Shown: positions 27,509 through 36,750 of the stretch, in pieces | Layout of the letters: every line of letters starts with the position of its first letter | Position numbering within the stretch: position 1 is the stretch's first letter | Origin: Teredinibacter turnerae | GTDB lineage: Bacteria; Pseudomonadota; Gammaproteobacteria; Pseudomonadales; Cellvibrionaceae | Length of the DNA stretch: 64,000 bases | Reading direction: 5' to 3' | Assembly: GCF_037935975.1 (NCBI RefSeq) | Contig: NZ_CP149817.1 | Location: forward strand, 4,588,001 to 4,652,000 | Translations under genes and position numbers: made by a program | Notes under the pieces: model-generated | Database searches by the model: none | What the model saw: only the letters and a program-made list of their open reading frames with translations | What the model was told of the DNA's origin: nothing

Positions 27509-29251
27509 TCAGTCCGCCATAAGGCCCGCGAGTACGTAGACCAGGGGGGCGTTCCAGTTAATGGCAATCTCGTTAGAGGCATAGCTACACCAACTGTCAA
27601 CATAGGATTTTGCCGGCGCCTGGGAGCGGTAATCACAGTTATCCTGCTGACCAGCGTTGGGACCACCCGCCAAAAACCCCGGTACCGGCGCTGTTACGTT
27701 ATCGGCTTCTGACTGGCGGTGATGTATGTGCTCGGGCGGCTTGCTGCCTAAACCCGTCACATAACTGTAATCCATTGGATTCTTGCCTAAAAGATAGTCA
27801 ACAATTCCCAATGCTGCTGCGCGATATTTATCCTCGCCGGTGAGACGATATGCCTGCAACAGAATGAACGCCTGATTGGCAGCGCCGCTGTTGCTGCCCC
27901 ACACAAAATCCTCTGTGGTCATCGATACGCGGTATGCGCTGTCGCGGTAGCGATCCTCCAGCTCGTCTGCGGTCTCCACCAGAGCGTCTAGAGACGTCTC
28001 GTATTCTTTACTGGAGAGACTGTCTTTACTGTGGAAAGCGAGCGACACATGAGCCAGGGGCGCTACATATCCCCAGGAAGGCACGCCAGCGTCGGCGCCC
28101 GCGGCCTTAAACGCGCGGTAATACACCTGATCGCCGGTGGTAATAAACAATTCCGCTGCCGCCCAGGCGCGCTCGTCGGCGAAATCAGTGTCCCCATATT
28201 CCCCGGTATGTACATCCTTCGGGTTGGTAAACACGACCTGCGGGTTGGCTTCCGCCCATCGCCAAGCGGCAACCGCGGCCTCTCGATAGCGGATCGCCTG
28301 GGCCGCATCCCACTTCACAAAAACTCGACTCGCCGTTGCCATGACCGCAGCAAAATCAAGCGTGGCTGCAGTGCCCTTCGCCACCATGTAGCGCTGCTCG
28401 GTGGCGTCTGCTGGCATGACGTCACCAGAAAAGCCCAAGGTAGTGAGCTTGTGGTAGACGCCGCCGTCGGCGGGGTCTTGCATGGTTTCCATCCAGTCGA
28501 GATTCCACAAAATTTCGTTGAGTAGGTCCGGCAACTTGTCGCCAGACTCGGGGATGTTCCAGGTGCGATCATCGTAAAAGCGGCTGAAATGCTCGTACGC
28601 GGCGAGCAGGGTATAAGTGGAGATGCCCGAATTGACAATATATTTATTGTAATCACCCGCATCGTACCACCCCTTGGGCGATGCCAACACGGTGCCCTCA
28701 GGGCGCATTGCGGAGGCTGCAGACCAGTGAATTTTCACCCGGTCATCCGGGTGGCCTTTCGGGCGCGCCCATTCACCAGCAAAGGCGTCGGTAAGCGCTG
28801 TACTGGCACGATTAAAGTAATAAGCCTTTATCGCAGCGTCGTGCGCATCCGAATACACATCTTCAGCTATGACAAATGCAGGCGACAGCGGAAAGCCCTC
28901 CACCTTCACCCGATACCGGCCGGGCTGCTCATAATCGCCGAAGTCAGCCAGCGCGACTCGCTCCTGTGCTGGCGCCCAGCCAGCCGTCTTTTCAAGCTTA
29001 CCTTTGTAGACTTCTTCACCATTTTCATTGATCAAAAAGAACTGGCGCGCTGCCGATGCAGGCACCGCAGCGAATTTTTGTCCATCGGGTAAATACCCCA
29101 CCTGGTTAACTTTGATCAGGCCGAGCTCAGCGAGCTGCTCGCCGGCACTGGCAGAATCAGTGATTTCCGATTTGGGACCACCGCCGCTACTACAGGCGAC
29201 GAATGCACTGCTGATAGCCACTAAAGAAAGGCTGGCTAAAAAATGTCTCAT
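27509..29251 (-). CDS. Lipoprotein glycoside hydrolase family 9 (endoglucanase/cellodextrinase)
   Basis: The 580-residue protein has a lipobox AFVAC (Cys20), then an Ig-like CelD_N domain (about 45-130, VNQVGYLPDGQKFAAV) and a GH9 alpha6/alpha6 barrel. The nucleophile pair lies in WYDAGDYNKY (Asp197, Asp200), and the catalytic acid in SNEIAINWNAP (Glu561). The C-terminal HHRQSEAD segment is also typical. It should cut beta-1,4-glucan or cello-oligosaccharides while tethered to the outer membrane, facing the periplasm or outside. It carries no carbohydrate-binding module. It sits between rlpA and dacA in an otherwise standard cell-wall operon, with 121 bases to rlpA. Confidence 0.94.
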   Translation of the reverse strand: MRHFLASLSLVAISSAFVACSSGGGPKSEITDSASAGEQLAELGLIKVNQVGYLPDGQKFAAVPASAARQFFLINENGEEVYKGKLEKTAGWAPAQERVALADFGDYEQPGRYRVKVEGFPLSPAFVIAEDVYSDAHDAAIKAYYFNRASTALTDAFAGEWARPKGHPDDRVKIHWSAASAMRPEGTVLASPKGWYDAGDYNKYIVNSGISTYTLLAAYEHFSRFYDDRTWNIPESGDKLPDLLNEILWNLDWMETMQDPADGGVYHKLTTLGFSGDVMPADATEQRYMVAKGTAATLDFAAVMATASRVFVKWDAAQAIRYREAAVAAWRWAEANPQVVFTNPKDVHTGEYGDTDFADERAWAAAELFITTGDQVYYRAFKAAGADAGVPSWGYVAPLAHVSLAFHSKDSLSSKEYETSLDALVETADELEDRYRDSAYRVSMTTEDFVWGSNSGAANQAFILLQAYRLTGEDKYRAAALGIVDYLLGKNPMDYSYVTGLGSKPPEHIHHRQSEADNVTAPVPGFLAGGPNAGQQDNCDYRSQAPAKSYVDSWCSYASNEIAINWNAPLVYVLAGLMAD

Positions 29252-29372
29252 GTTCTAGTAAAATCCTGGCTGTGTGTATCAGGTTGTCGCCGTCAATCGT
29301 GCGCATGTATAGCCCGGCGAGTCATCCCGCTCGACCGCGCAACGCAGGCGGCAAAGTAAGTATTAGCTTACC

Positions 29373-30242
29373 CTAGGGATAGACAACGTGCGGTTCGGGC
29401 AATCCCTCCGCCGCGATTTTGGCACGCAAAGCCTGCAAATCAAAGTTGTCCCGCACTGGCCCGATCCTCACCCGGTACAACGCGGGTTTGGCCGTTGCGG
29501 TCGGCTCCACAATTGTCACTGGGTAGGGGGTGAGCTTGCGGATGGTAGTTTGCAAGGCCTGGGCGCCGGATATCTGGCTGAAGGCGCCGACCTGCAAAAA
29601 GGTGTTCTCTGGTAGCTGGTAGCCATTGGAGTTTATTGGAGCAGGGGCGGCGGGCTGTTGATCACCGGAGACCAACACCGGTGCTGGTGCATTTTGCAGC
29701 GGCTGATAGGTCAGTGGGTCGATATATTCAACCACCACCCGACCGGTACCTGATGCAACAATATCCAACTTTTTTGCCGCTGCGTAGGTCAGGTCAATCA
29801 CTCTGCCATCGTGAAACGGACCGCGATCGTTCACCCGCACAATCACTGCGCGTCCATTGTCCTTGTTGGTCACTCGAACATAGCTGGGAATCGGCAGGGT
29901 TTTGTGGGCGGCGGTCATGCCATACATGTTGTAGATTTCGCCGTTAGAGGTTTTGTGGCCGTGAAATTTCAAGCCATACCAGGACGCCATACCTTCTTCC
30001 CGGTACCCGTTCGGGTTGGTGGTAACCCAGTACGTTTTACCATTGACCGTATAGGGGCTTTTATTGCCAGCAGCAGTTCGGAGCTCGACCTGTGGCACGG
30101 CATCGGGGATGTGATCGACTCGAAGAGGCTGGCTGGGGCCACTATCGTGCTTTTGATGGTAGCGGCTGGGAGCTTCACAGCCGGCGACGAAAACGATGAT
30201 GGAGATAACGACTGCTAAAGCCGCACGCAATGAATAGGTCAT
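29373..30242 (-). CDS. rlpA: Septal ring lytic transglycosylase RlpA (lipoprotein, SPOR domain)
   Basis: The 289-residue protein has a lipoprotein signal ending in VAGC, a double-psi beta-barrel with GMASWYGLKFHGHKTSNGE (about 85-103) and the catalytic VRVNDRGPFHDGRVIDL (about 132-148), and a C-terminal SPOR domain (about 210-285, NTFLQVGAFSQISGAQAL). Pseudomonas RlpA cleaves glycan strands lacking stem peptides, and the SPOR domain guides it to septal denuded peptidoglycan. The gene follows mltB by 80 bases on the same strand, in the conserved mrdA-rodA-mltB-rlpA order. Confidence 0.95.
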   Translation of the reverse strand: MTYSLRAALAVVISIIVFVAGCEAPSRYHQKHDSGPSQPLRVDHIPDAVPQVELRTAAGNKSPYTVNGKTYWVTTNPNGYREEGMASWYGLKFHGHKTSNGEIYNMYGMTAAHKTLPIPSYVRVTNKDNGRAVIVRVNDRGPFHDGRVIDLTYAAAKKLDIVASGTGRVVVEYIDPLTYQPLQNAPAPVLVSGDQQPAAPAPINSNGYQLPENTFLQVGAFSQISGAQALQTTIRKLTPYPVTIVEPTATAKPALYRVRIGPVRDNFDLQALRAKIAAEGLPEPHVVYP

Positions 30243-30322
30243 TAATTCGGTTACCGCTGTGCGGGATAAGTCCTAACAGGTCAACTACGCGCAGACGGCG
30301 TTTTCTATCACATTACTATAAT

Positions 30323-31312
30323 CTACCGCACCTGCTTTTCAAAAGCATAACGCAATTCTTCGCTGAGTTGATAGGCAGCCATTGCGTACAATTGACTGCG
30401 GTTGTAACGGGTAATCACGTAGAAATTATTGAACCCGAGCCATATTTCCTTCCCGTATTCACCGTCATAAGACAAAGGAACCGCTTTATCGGCACCTTTA
30501 AGCTTGGCGTTAACTGGCGTATAGCCCCGTTGTGCCAGTTCGCTTAACGTGAAATGGGGGCGAATTTTTTCATTCAGTACAGACTTGTCATAGTCGCTGG
30601 CGATGTGCGCTCGGGTAACCACAATATCCCCCCGCTGCCAGCCGTGGCGACGAAAATAATTCGCGATACTGCCGATTGCATCTACCGGGTTGTTCCAAAT
30701 ATCGGCCTTACCATCGCCATCAAAATCGACAGCGTAAGCGCGGTAACTGCTGGGAATAAACTGACCGTAACCCATTGCGCCCGCGTATGATCCAGTCAAC
30801 TCCGGCAGCGCAACGTTTTGCTCGCGCGCCAGCAAAAAAGCGTTCTCCAGTTCTTTAAGAAAAAATTTGCCGCGCGGTGTGTAGTCCAACCCGAGGGTCG
30901 CCAGCGCATCCAACACGCGATAACCGCCCGTGTATTTGCCATAGCGGGTTTCGATACCCAAAATCGCGACGATCATTTGTTCGTCGACGCCAAACTCTTC
31001 GGCAGCGCGCGCCAGCGTGGCTTTGTTGTTGTTCCAGAATTCGATCCCCTGTTGAATACGAGGCTCGCCTAGAAAAATTTTGCGATAGTCTTTCCAGGGC
31101 TTGGTTTTTTCAGCGGGGCGGGCAATGGCATCGAGAATACTCTGCTTCTTTTCAGCCTGGCGCAGCATATCCAACACATAGCTTTCTTCGAATTGATGTT
31201 CCTGCACCAGGGTTTTTACAAACGCCTGCGCACCGGGGTGGGTGGAGTAATCGGCCAGCACCGGGGTAGAACCCAACAGAAATACAACAGCAGAACAGAA
31301 TTTTTTTAGCAC
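30323..31312 (-). CDS. mltB: Membrane-bound lytic murein transglycosylase B
   Basis: The 329-residue protein has a signal peptide (cleavage near VLA) but no obvious lipobox, like soluble SltB1-type relatives. The catalytic Glu lies in ILGIETRYGKYTGGYRVLDAL near residue 118. Further family segments are AGAMGYGQFIPSSYRAYAVDFDGDGKADIWNN and NNFYVITRYNRSQLYAMAAYQL. It cleaves the MurNAc-GlcNAc bond in peptidoglycan, forming 1,6-anhydro ends. Its ATG lies 2 bases after the rodA stop, so the two are co-translated. Confidence 0.94.
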   Translation of the reverse strand: MLKKFCSAVVFLLGSTPVLADYSTHPGAQAFVKTLVQEHQFEESYVLDMLRQAEKKQSILDAIARPAEKTKPWKDYRKIFLGEPRIQQGIEFWNNNKATLARAAEEFGVDEQMIVAILGIETRYGKYTGGYRVLDALATLGLDYTPRGKFFLKELENAFLLAREQNVALPELTGSYAGAMGYGQFIPSSYRAYAVDFDGDGKADIWNNPVDAIGSIANYFRRHGWQRGDIVVTRAHIASDYDKSVLNEKIRPHFTLSELAQRGYTPVNAKLKGADKAVPLSYDGEYGKEIWLGFNNFYVITRYNRSQLYAMAAYQLSEELRYAFEKQVR

Positions 31313-31314
31313 AG

Positions 31315-32463
31315 TTAAGCAACAACCTTTTTCTTTTCGGTGGCAATGGCCATCAACAGACCAAAGCTCGTCATCAGGGTAACAATGGAAGTTCCGCCCA
31401 GGCTTACCAACGGCAGGGGCACGCCAACCACGGGCAGCATACCAGCCACCATTCCGATATTCACAAACACGTACACAAAAAACGTGAGCGTAATACTGCC
31501 GGCCAACAAGCGGTTAAACGTATTTTGTGACGTCCACGCAATATACAGCCCGCGCGCAATCAACAATAAATACAGCGATAATAAAAAGATCACACCAATC
31601 AAGCCAAGTTCCTCAGCCATAACCGCAATAATAAAATCGGTGTGTGATTCCGGCAGAAAATCCAGCTGCGACTGAGTACCGTTGAACAGCCCTTTACCGT
31701 GCAGTCCACCGGAGCCAATAGCGGTTTTTGACTGGATAATGTTCCAGCCAGCGCCCAGCCGGTCCGCTTCCGGGTCGAGCAGCGTAAGAACGCGCTGCTT
31801 CTGGTAGTCCTTCATCACCCAGTGCCACATCGGCCATATGCTGATGCAGATCATCGCCAGACTGCCAAAAATATAGCGCCATGGCAGCCCCGCCATAAAC
31901 ACCACGATAATGCCCGACGCGGCAATAAGAATCGCGGTACCCAGGTCTGGTTGCATAAAAATCAGTACTGCCGGCAGTATGATTATGATCATGCTCACCA
32001 CAATATCGGTGAACTTTGGCGGCAGGCTTCGCCTCGAAAAATAGGCGGCGGTCATAACCGGCACGGCGATTTTCATCGCCTCTGACGGCTGAAAGCGCAC
32101 GACGCCAAGACTGATCCAGCGCTGCGCGCCTTTGGCCCCAACACCGATCAGAATCACCAGCACTAGCAAAATAATGCCACCCACATAAAGCCACGGCGAC
32201 CAGCGTCGCACCATTTGCATATCCAGTTGCGCTACCACGAACATCACGCAATACGCGATACTGAAAAACACAAACTGACGCTTCACCATCGACTCACTCT
32301 GGCCGCTGGCGCTATACAACACCACCAGACCGAAGCAGGTGAGTGCCAACAAAATTAACAAAAGAATTGGATCAACATGAAGCCGCTGCCAGAGTCCCTG
32401 CTGGCGACCAAAATGGTGGCGAGAATCAGGCAGCTGGCGAACAAAATCCTGCGAGAGCTTCAT
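31315..32463 (-). CDS. rodA: Rod-shape SEDS peptidoglycan glycosyltransferase RodA
   Basis: The product (382 residues from ATG 32463) is a SEDS polymerase with about ten membrane helices. Typical segments are LYSASGQSESMVKRQ, the GAKGAQRWISLG loop and VVGVPLPLVSLGGTSIVTLM near the C-terminus. RodA polymerises lipid II for cell elongation with PBP2. The start is fixed by the ATGA overlap with the mrdA stop; a longer in-frame extension upstream runs inside mrdA and looks spurious. Confidence 0.96.
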   Translation of the reverse strand: MKLSQDFVRQLPDSRHHFGRQQGLWQRLHVDPILLLILLALTCFGLVVLYSASGQSESMVKRQFVFFSIAYCVMFVVAQLDMQMVRRWSPWLYVGGIILLVLVILIGVGAKGAQRWISLGVVRFQPSEAMKIAVPVMTAAYFSRRSLPPKFTDIVVSMIIIILPAVLIFMQPDLGTAILIAASGIIVVFMAGLPWRYIFGSLAMICISIWPMWHWVMKDYQKQRVLTLLDPEADRLGAGWNIIQSKTAIGSGGLHGKGLFNGTQSQLDFLPESHTDFIIAVMAEELGLIGVIFLLSLYLLLIARGLYIAWTSQNTFNRLLAGSITLTFFVYVFVNIGMVAGMLPVVGVPLPLVSLGGTSIVTLMTSFGLLMAIATEKKKVVA

Positions 32464-34331
32464 GGCTTGGCGTTGTCCTCTGCCTGGGTAGCGAAATAGG
32501 TGTCGAATACTTCGCGTGCAATCGGGCCGGCCGCACTGGAGCCGTGCTCTCCGTTTTCCACAATGATTGCGATGGCGATCTGAGGGTCTTCTACCGGTGC
32601 GAATCCAATAAATAACGCGTGATCCCACTGGCGTTCATCCAGCTTGTCTGCGTCGTATTCCTCGTCCTGCGCAATACCCACCACCTGAGCAGTACCGGAT
32701 TTACCGGCCATCTTGTAGCCAATTCCACGGCTGATTCGGTGAGCGGTACCGCGCGCACTGTGCACCACGCCCTCCATCGCACTATGTACGTAATCCCAAT
32801 ACTGGGACTGCACTTCAATCTGGTCGACCACCTCTCGCTCGGTAACCTGATTGCCGAGCTGCTTGACCAGGCGCGGCCTCAGGTGTGTGCCGCGGGACGC
32901 GATAGTCGAGGTCATCACCGCCAGCTGCAACGGGGTAGTCAGCACGTCGCCCTGGCCAATACTGATATTCAAACTATCGCCGGGAAACCAGTGCAGCCCG
33001 CGCACCCGCTCCTTCCATTCCCGCGACGGCCATAAACCGGGCCGCTCACTGGGGATATCCAGACGCGTGCGTTCGCCCAGGCCAAATTTGTCGCCGAACG
33101 GGTGCATACTGTCCACCCCCATACGAAACGCCATATCGTAGAAAAACGTATCGCAGGATTCGACAATCGCCTGGCGTAAATCCACCCGTCGACCGTGGCC
33201 CCCCTTTTTCCAATCCCGATAAAAGCGCTCATCGTTTTCCAACTGATAATAGCCGGGGTCAGATATATGCGTATCGAAATCCACGACCCCGGCTTCAAGC
33301 CCGCCCAGGCCCAACATGGGCTTAATGGTGGACCCCGGCGGGTACTGCCCCTGAATTGAACGATTAAACAAGGGTAGGTCCCGCGATTCATTTAGCGCGC
33401 GGTAATCTTTGTAGCTGATGCCGTTGACGAACAGGTTGGGGTCATAGGCCGGGGCACTGACCATCGCCAAAACACCGCCGGTTTTAACATCAATGGCGAC
33501 TACCGAACCGCGCCGACCGTCCAGTTGATCGACTGCAACCTGTTGCAGCCGTGAGTCTAAAAACAAATAGAGGTCTTTGCCTGGCTGAGGATCTGTAAAT
33601 TCAAGCGTGCGCAACACCCGGCCGTGAGCGTTGGTTTCGATATTTTCGCTGCCCACCTGGCCCAGCAACTCCGATTCGTAATACCGCTCCAAACCAATCT
33701 TGCCGATGCTGTGGGTGCCGCTGTAGCGCTCGTAGGTTGCCTGATCGAAACTGCTCAATTCGCGCTCGTTAATGCGACCGACATAGCCCACCGTGTGCGC
33801 AAACAGCGCCCCTTTCGGGTAAGCGCGTGTTAGTTGCGCTTCAATTTCTACACCTTCCAACTCGAACTCGTTGACCGCGATACGCGAAATTTCTTCTTCC
33901 GTTAACCGATACCGCAATGGCACCGCCTCGAACGGGCGTCGCCGCTGACGCAAACGCTTCAAAAAGTTTTCCCGATCGCGCTCACTTACTTCGATTAAAT
34001 CCGCGAGATGGTCCAGTGTCTGCTCGAGGTTGGAGGTGCGTTCAGACACCACGGACAAGGTAAACGTGGGGCGATTGTCGGCGAGTAATTGCCCCTGCGC
34101 ATCGTAAATAAGGCCGCGATTCGGCGGTATCGGGCGCACATGTATTCGATTGCGATCGGAGCGGGTGGCGTAAACCTCGTGATCGGTTACTTGCAAACGG
34201 TAGTAGCGTGCAAGCAAAACCCCGAACAACGCCACTACCATAAGCAGGGAGATAGCAGCACGCACTGCGAATACACGGGCTTCGCGGTGGTGATCTTTAA
34301 ACTGGTGGAGTTGTTCCCCGGCCCACATCAT
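32460..34331 (-). CDS. mrdA: Penicillin-binding protein 2 (peptidoglycan transpeptidase)
   Basis: The 623-residue class B PBP has one N-terminal membrane helix (about 25-45), a dimerisation/pedestal region with NRGLIYDAQGQLLADN, and a transpeptidase domain. Its motifs are STIK (SxxK) in PPGSTIKPMLG, SCD in VESCDTFFYDMA and KSGTAQ in MAGKSGTAQVVG. PBP2 cross-links new lateral wall peptidoglycan with RodA. The gene overlaps rodA by 4 bases and follows rlmH by 58 bases, the conserved order of gammaproteobacteria. Confidence 0.97.
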   Translation of the reverse strand: MMWAGEQLHQFKDHHREARVFAVRAAISLLMVVALFGVLLARYYRLQVTDHEVYATRSDRNRIHVRPIPPNRGLIYDAQGQLLADNRPTFTLSVVSERTSNLEQTLDHLADLIEVSERDRENFLKRLRQRRRPFEAVPLRYRLTEEEISRIAVNEFELEGVEIEAQLTRAYPKGALFAHTVGYVGRINERELSSFDQATYERYSGTHSIGKIGLERYYESELLGQVGSENIETNAHGRVLRTLEFTDPQPGKDLYLFLDSRLQQVAVDQLDGRRGSVVAIDVKTGGVLAMVSAPAYDPNLFVNGISYKDYRALNESRDLPLFNRSIQGQYPPGSTIKPMLGLGGLEAGVVDFDTHISDPGYYQLENDERFYRDWKKGGHGRRVDLRQAIVESCDTFFYDMAFRMGVDSMHPFGDKFGLGERTRLDIPSERPGLWPSREWKERVRGLHWFPGDSLNISIGQGDVLTTPLQLAVMTSTIASRGTHLRPRLVKQLGNQVTEREVVDQIEVQSQYWDYVHSAMEGVVHSARGTAHRISRGIGYKMAGKSGTAQVVGIAQDEEYDADKLDERQWDHALFIGFAPVEDPQIAIAIIVENGEHGSSAAGPIAREVFDTYFATQAEDNAKP

Positions 34332-34389
34332 CGGCGGCGAGGTCTCCAGTACAACCTGTTGTCTTTATGTCTGCGCACTCTGCGGGTGC

Positions 34390-34866
34390 CTATTTGTGGT
34401 AGGGGTGATTCTGCAAAATTGTCCACGCGCGATACAGTTGTTCTATCAACACTACGCGCACCAACGGGTGGGGCATCGTCAGGCCGGAAAGCGACCATTT
34501 TTCATCGGCCCGCTGTAGACAACTTTGCGACAGGCCATCGGGCCCGCCGATAACAAGACAGGGGTTTACCCCATCCATTTGCCAGGCAGCCATTTTTTCT
34601 GCCAGCGTTTCGGTACGCAACGATTTGCCCAGTACATCCAGACAAATCAGCCGCTTGTGGCCAGGAGCGTTGTCGTAGGCACTGAGTATTTGCTCGCCCT
34701 CCGCCTGCCTTACCGCGTCCACACTGTAGCTTTTAGAGCGATTTGCCAGCGCAAGTTCCACCATGCGCGGCTCTATTTCGCGCGGCAACCGTTTGGCGTA
34801 CTCTGCATAGCCCTCCTGAACCCAGGCGGGCATTTTGCCGCCCACCGCCAGTATAGAAATCTTCAT
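34390..34866 (-). CDS. rlmH: 23S rRNA (pseudouridine-1915 N3)-methyltransferase RlmH
   Basis: The 158-residue SPOUT enzyme methylates pseudouridine 1915 in helix 69 of 23S rRNA. Visible are [15 protein letters not shown] at the start, [10 protein letters not shown] (the trefoil knot SAM site, about 105-114) and the C-terminal [18 protein letters not shown]. Length equals E. coli RlmH within a few residues. It is 19 bases downstream of rsfS, as in most gammaproteobacteria. Confidence 0.97.
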   Translation of the reverse strand: MKISILAVGGKMPAWVQEGYAEYAKRLPREIEPRMVELALANRSKSYSVDAVRQAEGEQILSAYDNAPGHKRLICLDVLGKSLRTETLAEKMAAWQMDGVNPCLVIGGPDGLSQSCLQRADEKWSLSGLTMPHPLVRVVLIEQLYRAWTILQNHPYHK

Positions 34867-34885
34867 ACGCGCCGTCAGGACTGAG

Positions 34886-35242
34886 TTACGGAGAATCTGT
34901 CGGGTTGTTTTTGCGACCGGCAGGCTCAGTGGACCACAATTTCTCCAACGCGTAAAAAGCGCGGGTTGTTTCCAGCATCACGTGCACAACCAGATCGCCG
35001 TAATCCACCAGCACCCACTCACCACTTTCCATGCCCTCGACGCCGATGGGGCGGAAATTGTGCTCTTTACCGTCTTCCACCACATTATTCGCCAGTGATT
35101 TTACATGGCGGTTTGAGGTACCGGTCACAATCACCAACGCGTCGGTGACATCACTCAATTCACGCACATCCAGTTCGACAATATCCTTGCCCTTCAAATC
35201 CTCGAGAGCGTTTATCACTACTTTGTTCAGTTCTGTTTGCAT
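34886..35242 (-). CDS. rsfS: Ribosomal silencing factor RsfS
   Basis: The 118-residue protein matches Rsf[41 protein letters not shown], followed by [21 protein letters not shown]. It binds ribosomal protein uL14 and blocks joining of the ribosomal subunits during starvation. It heads the rsfS-rlmH-mrdA stretch. The gap before it (164 bases) contains the proA terminator, and the nadD gene found here in Pseudomonas is missing. Confidence 0.96.
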   Translation of the reverse strand: MQTELNKVVINALEDLKGKDIVELDVRELSDVTDALVIVTGTSNRHVKSLANNVVEDGKEHNFRPIGVEGMESGEWVLVDYGDLVVHVMLETTRAFYALEKLWSTEPAGRKNNPTDSP

Positions 35243-35330
35243 TGATTTACCAATTTATCGGCCTCGCGGCCATAACATGTTAATTGCGAATATAGTTGAC
35301 GCTGCCCCCAGACAGCGAATTTTTCCGCAA

Positions 35331-35369
35331 AGAAAAAGAGAAAGGCTCCAGAGGGAAGCCCCTGGAGCC
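35331..35369 (-). terminator. Intrinsic terminator after proA
   Basis: On the minus strand, GGCTCCAG (35369-35362) and CTGGAGCC (35351-35344) form an 8-bp perfect stem with a 10-base loop. A TTTCTCTTTTTCT tract follows directly (35343-35331). It lies 38 bases past the proA stop and separates proA from rsfS. Confidence 0.8.
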
Positions 35370-35406
35370 CACAGTTGTCTCACTCAATAATTGTTGCAGA
35401 CTAACC

Positions 35407-36663
35407 TCAATTGAGGATTTCGCCATCGCCAAACACGATCCACTTCTGTGATGTCAGCCCCTCTAACCCCACGGGGCCGCGAGCGTGGATTTTGTCGGTA
35501 GAAATGCCGATTTCCGCCCCCAGGCCATATTGGAAGCCATCGGCGAACCGGGTTGATGCATTGACCATTACCGAAGCGGAATCCACCAGAGCCATAAATT
35601 TACGCGCTTTGGTGTAGTTCTCGGTAACGATGCTTTCGGTGTGCGCCGAGCTATGTGCGGCAATATGGTCCATCGCTGCCGTCATATCATCAACCACCCG
35701 AATCGCGAGAATCGGCGCCAGATATTCGGTATCCCAATCTTCCGAATTAGCGGCATTGATATTGGGCAGAATCGCCCGTGTGCGATCACAGCCGCGCAAC
35801 TCCACAGACTTTTCTGCGTAAGCAGCGGCCAGGCGAGGAAGAACTTTCTCCGCAACCGAAGACGCCACCAACAGGGTTTCCATGGCGTTACATACACCGT
35901 AACGATGGGTTTTACTGTTGAGTGCGATGTTAAACGCTTTGTCCAGATCGGCTTCGTCGTCGATATAGACATGGCAGATGCCGTCCAGGTGCTTGATCAC
36001 ACTCACCTTGGCATCGTTACTGATGCGCTCAATCAAGCTGCGGCCACCGCGGGGAACAATGACGTCGACGTATTCCGCCATGGTAATCAGTTCGCCTACC
36101 GCCGCGCGGTCGGTTGTTTCAACCACTTGCACCGCATTCGCTGGCAGACCGACACTTTCCAACCCCGCCGCGATACATTTGGCGATAGCCTGATTGGAAT
36201 GAATCGCCTCGCTGCCACCACGCAGAATAGTGGCGTTACCCGATTTCAGGCAGAGGCTCGCCGCATCAATAGTTACGTTCGGCCGCGATTCGTAGATAAT
36301 GCCGACCACTCCCAGGGGGACGCGCATTTTGCCCACCTGAATGCCAGACGGGCGATACTTTAAGTCGCTGATTTCACCACACGGATCTGGTAACGCCGCC
36401 ACCTGACGCAAACCTTCAATCATGCCCTCGAAGCGCGCCGGAGTAAGCTCCAGGCGATCCAGCATTGCGGGCTCGAGACCGTTGGCGCGGCCGTTTTCCA
36501 AGTCGCGTGCATTCTCTTGAATTATCAGTTCACGGTTAGCGGTAATTGCATCAGCAATCGCTACCAGTGCGCGGTTTTTGTCGTCCGTACTGGCGGCGAG
36601 CATATCCCGTGAGGCCGCGCGAGCTTGGCGCCCCAGTTGTTGCATGTAATCTTTAACAGTCAT
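35407..36663 (-). CDS. proA: Gamma-glutamyl phosphate reductase
   Basis: The 418-residue NADPH-dependent enzyme reduces gamma-glutamyl phosphate to glutamate semialdehyde in proline synthesis. It has the aldehyde dehydrogenase-like fold with the catalytic Cys in [14 protein letters not shown] near residue 283, [19 protein letters not shown] near 105-125 and [14 protein letters not shown] near 140. The C-terminal [18 protein letters not shown] is typical. proB is not adjacent. Length is normal. It lies 87 bases downstream of the ATP-grasp gene of the rlo-like cluster. Confidence 0.97.
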   Translation of the reverse strand: MTVKDYMQQLGRQARAASRDMLAASTDDKNRALVAIADAITANRELIIQENARDLENGRANGLEPAMLDRLELTPARFEGMIEGLRQVAALPDPCGEISDLKYRPSGIQVGKMRVPLGVVGIIYESRPNVTIDAASLCLKSGNATILRGGSEAIHSNQAIAKCIAAGLESVGLPANAVQVVETTDRAAVGELITMAEYVDVIVPRGGRSLIERISNDAKVSVIKHLDGICHVYIDDEADLDKAFNIALNSKTHRYGVCNAMETLLVASSVAEKVLPRLAAAYAEKSVELRGCDRTRAILPNINAANSEDWDTEYLAPILAIRVVDDMTAAMDHIAAHSSAHTESIVTENYTKARKFMALVDSASVMVNASTRFADGFQYGLGAEIGISTDKIHARGPVGLEGLTSQKWIVFGDGEILN

Positions 36664-36750
36664 TGTAAGTCTTGAACGCTCGTTGTGTTTACTTCAGCGA
36701 CAGTGCCTGAATCTTGAGCATTATACCGGTAAGGCGCGAATTCGCCTAAA

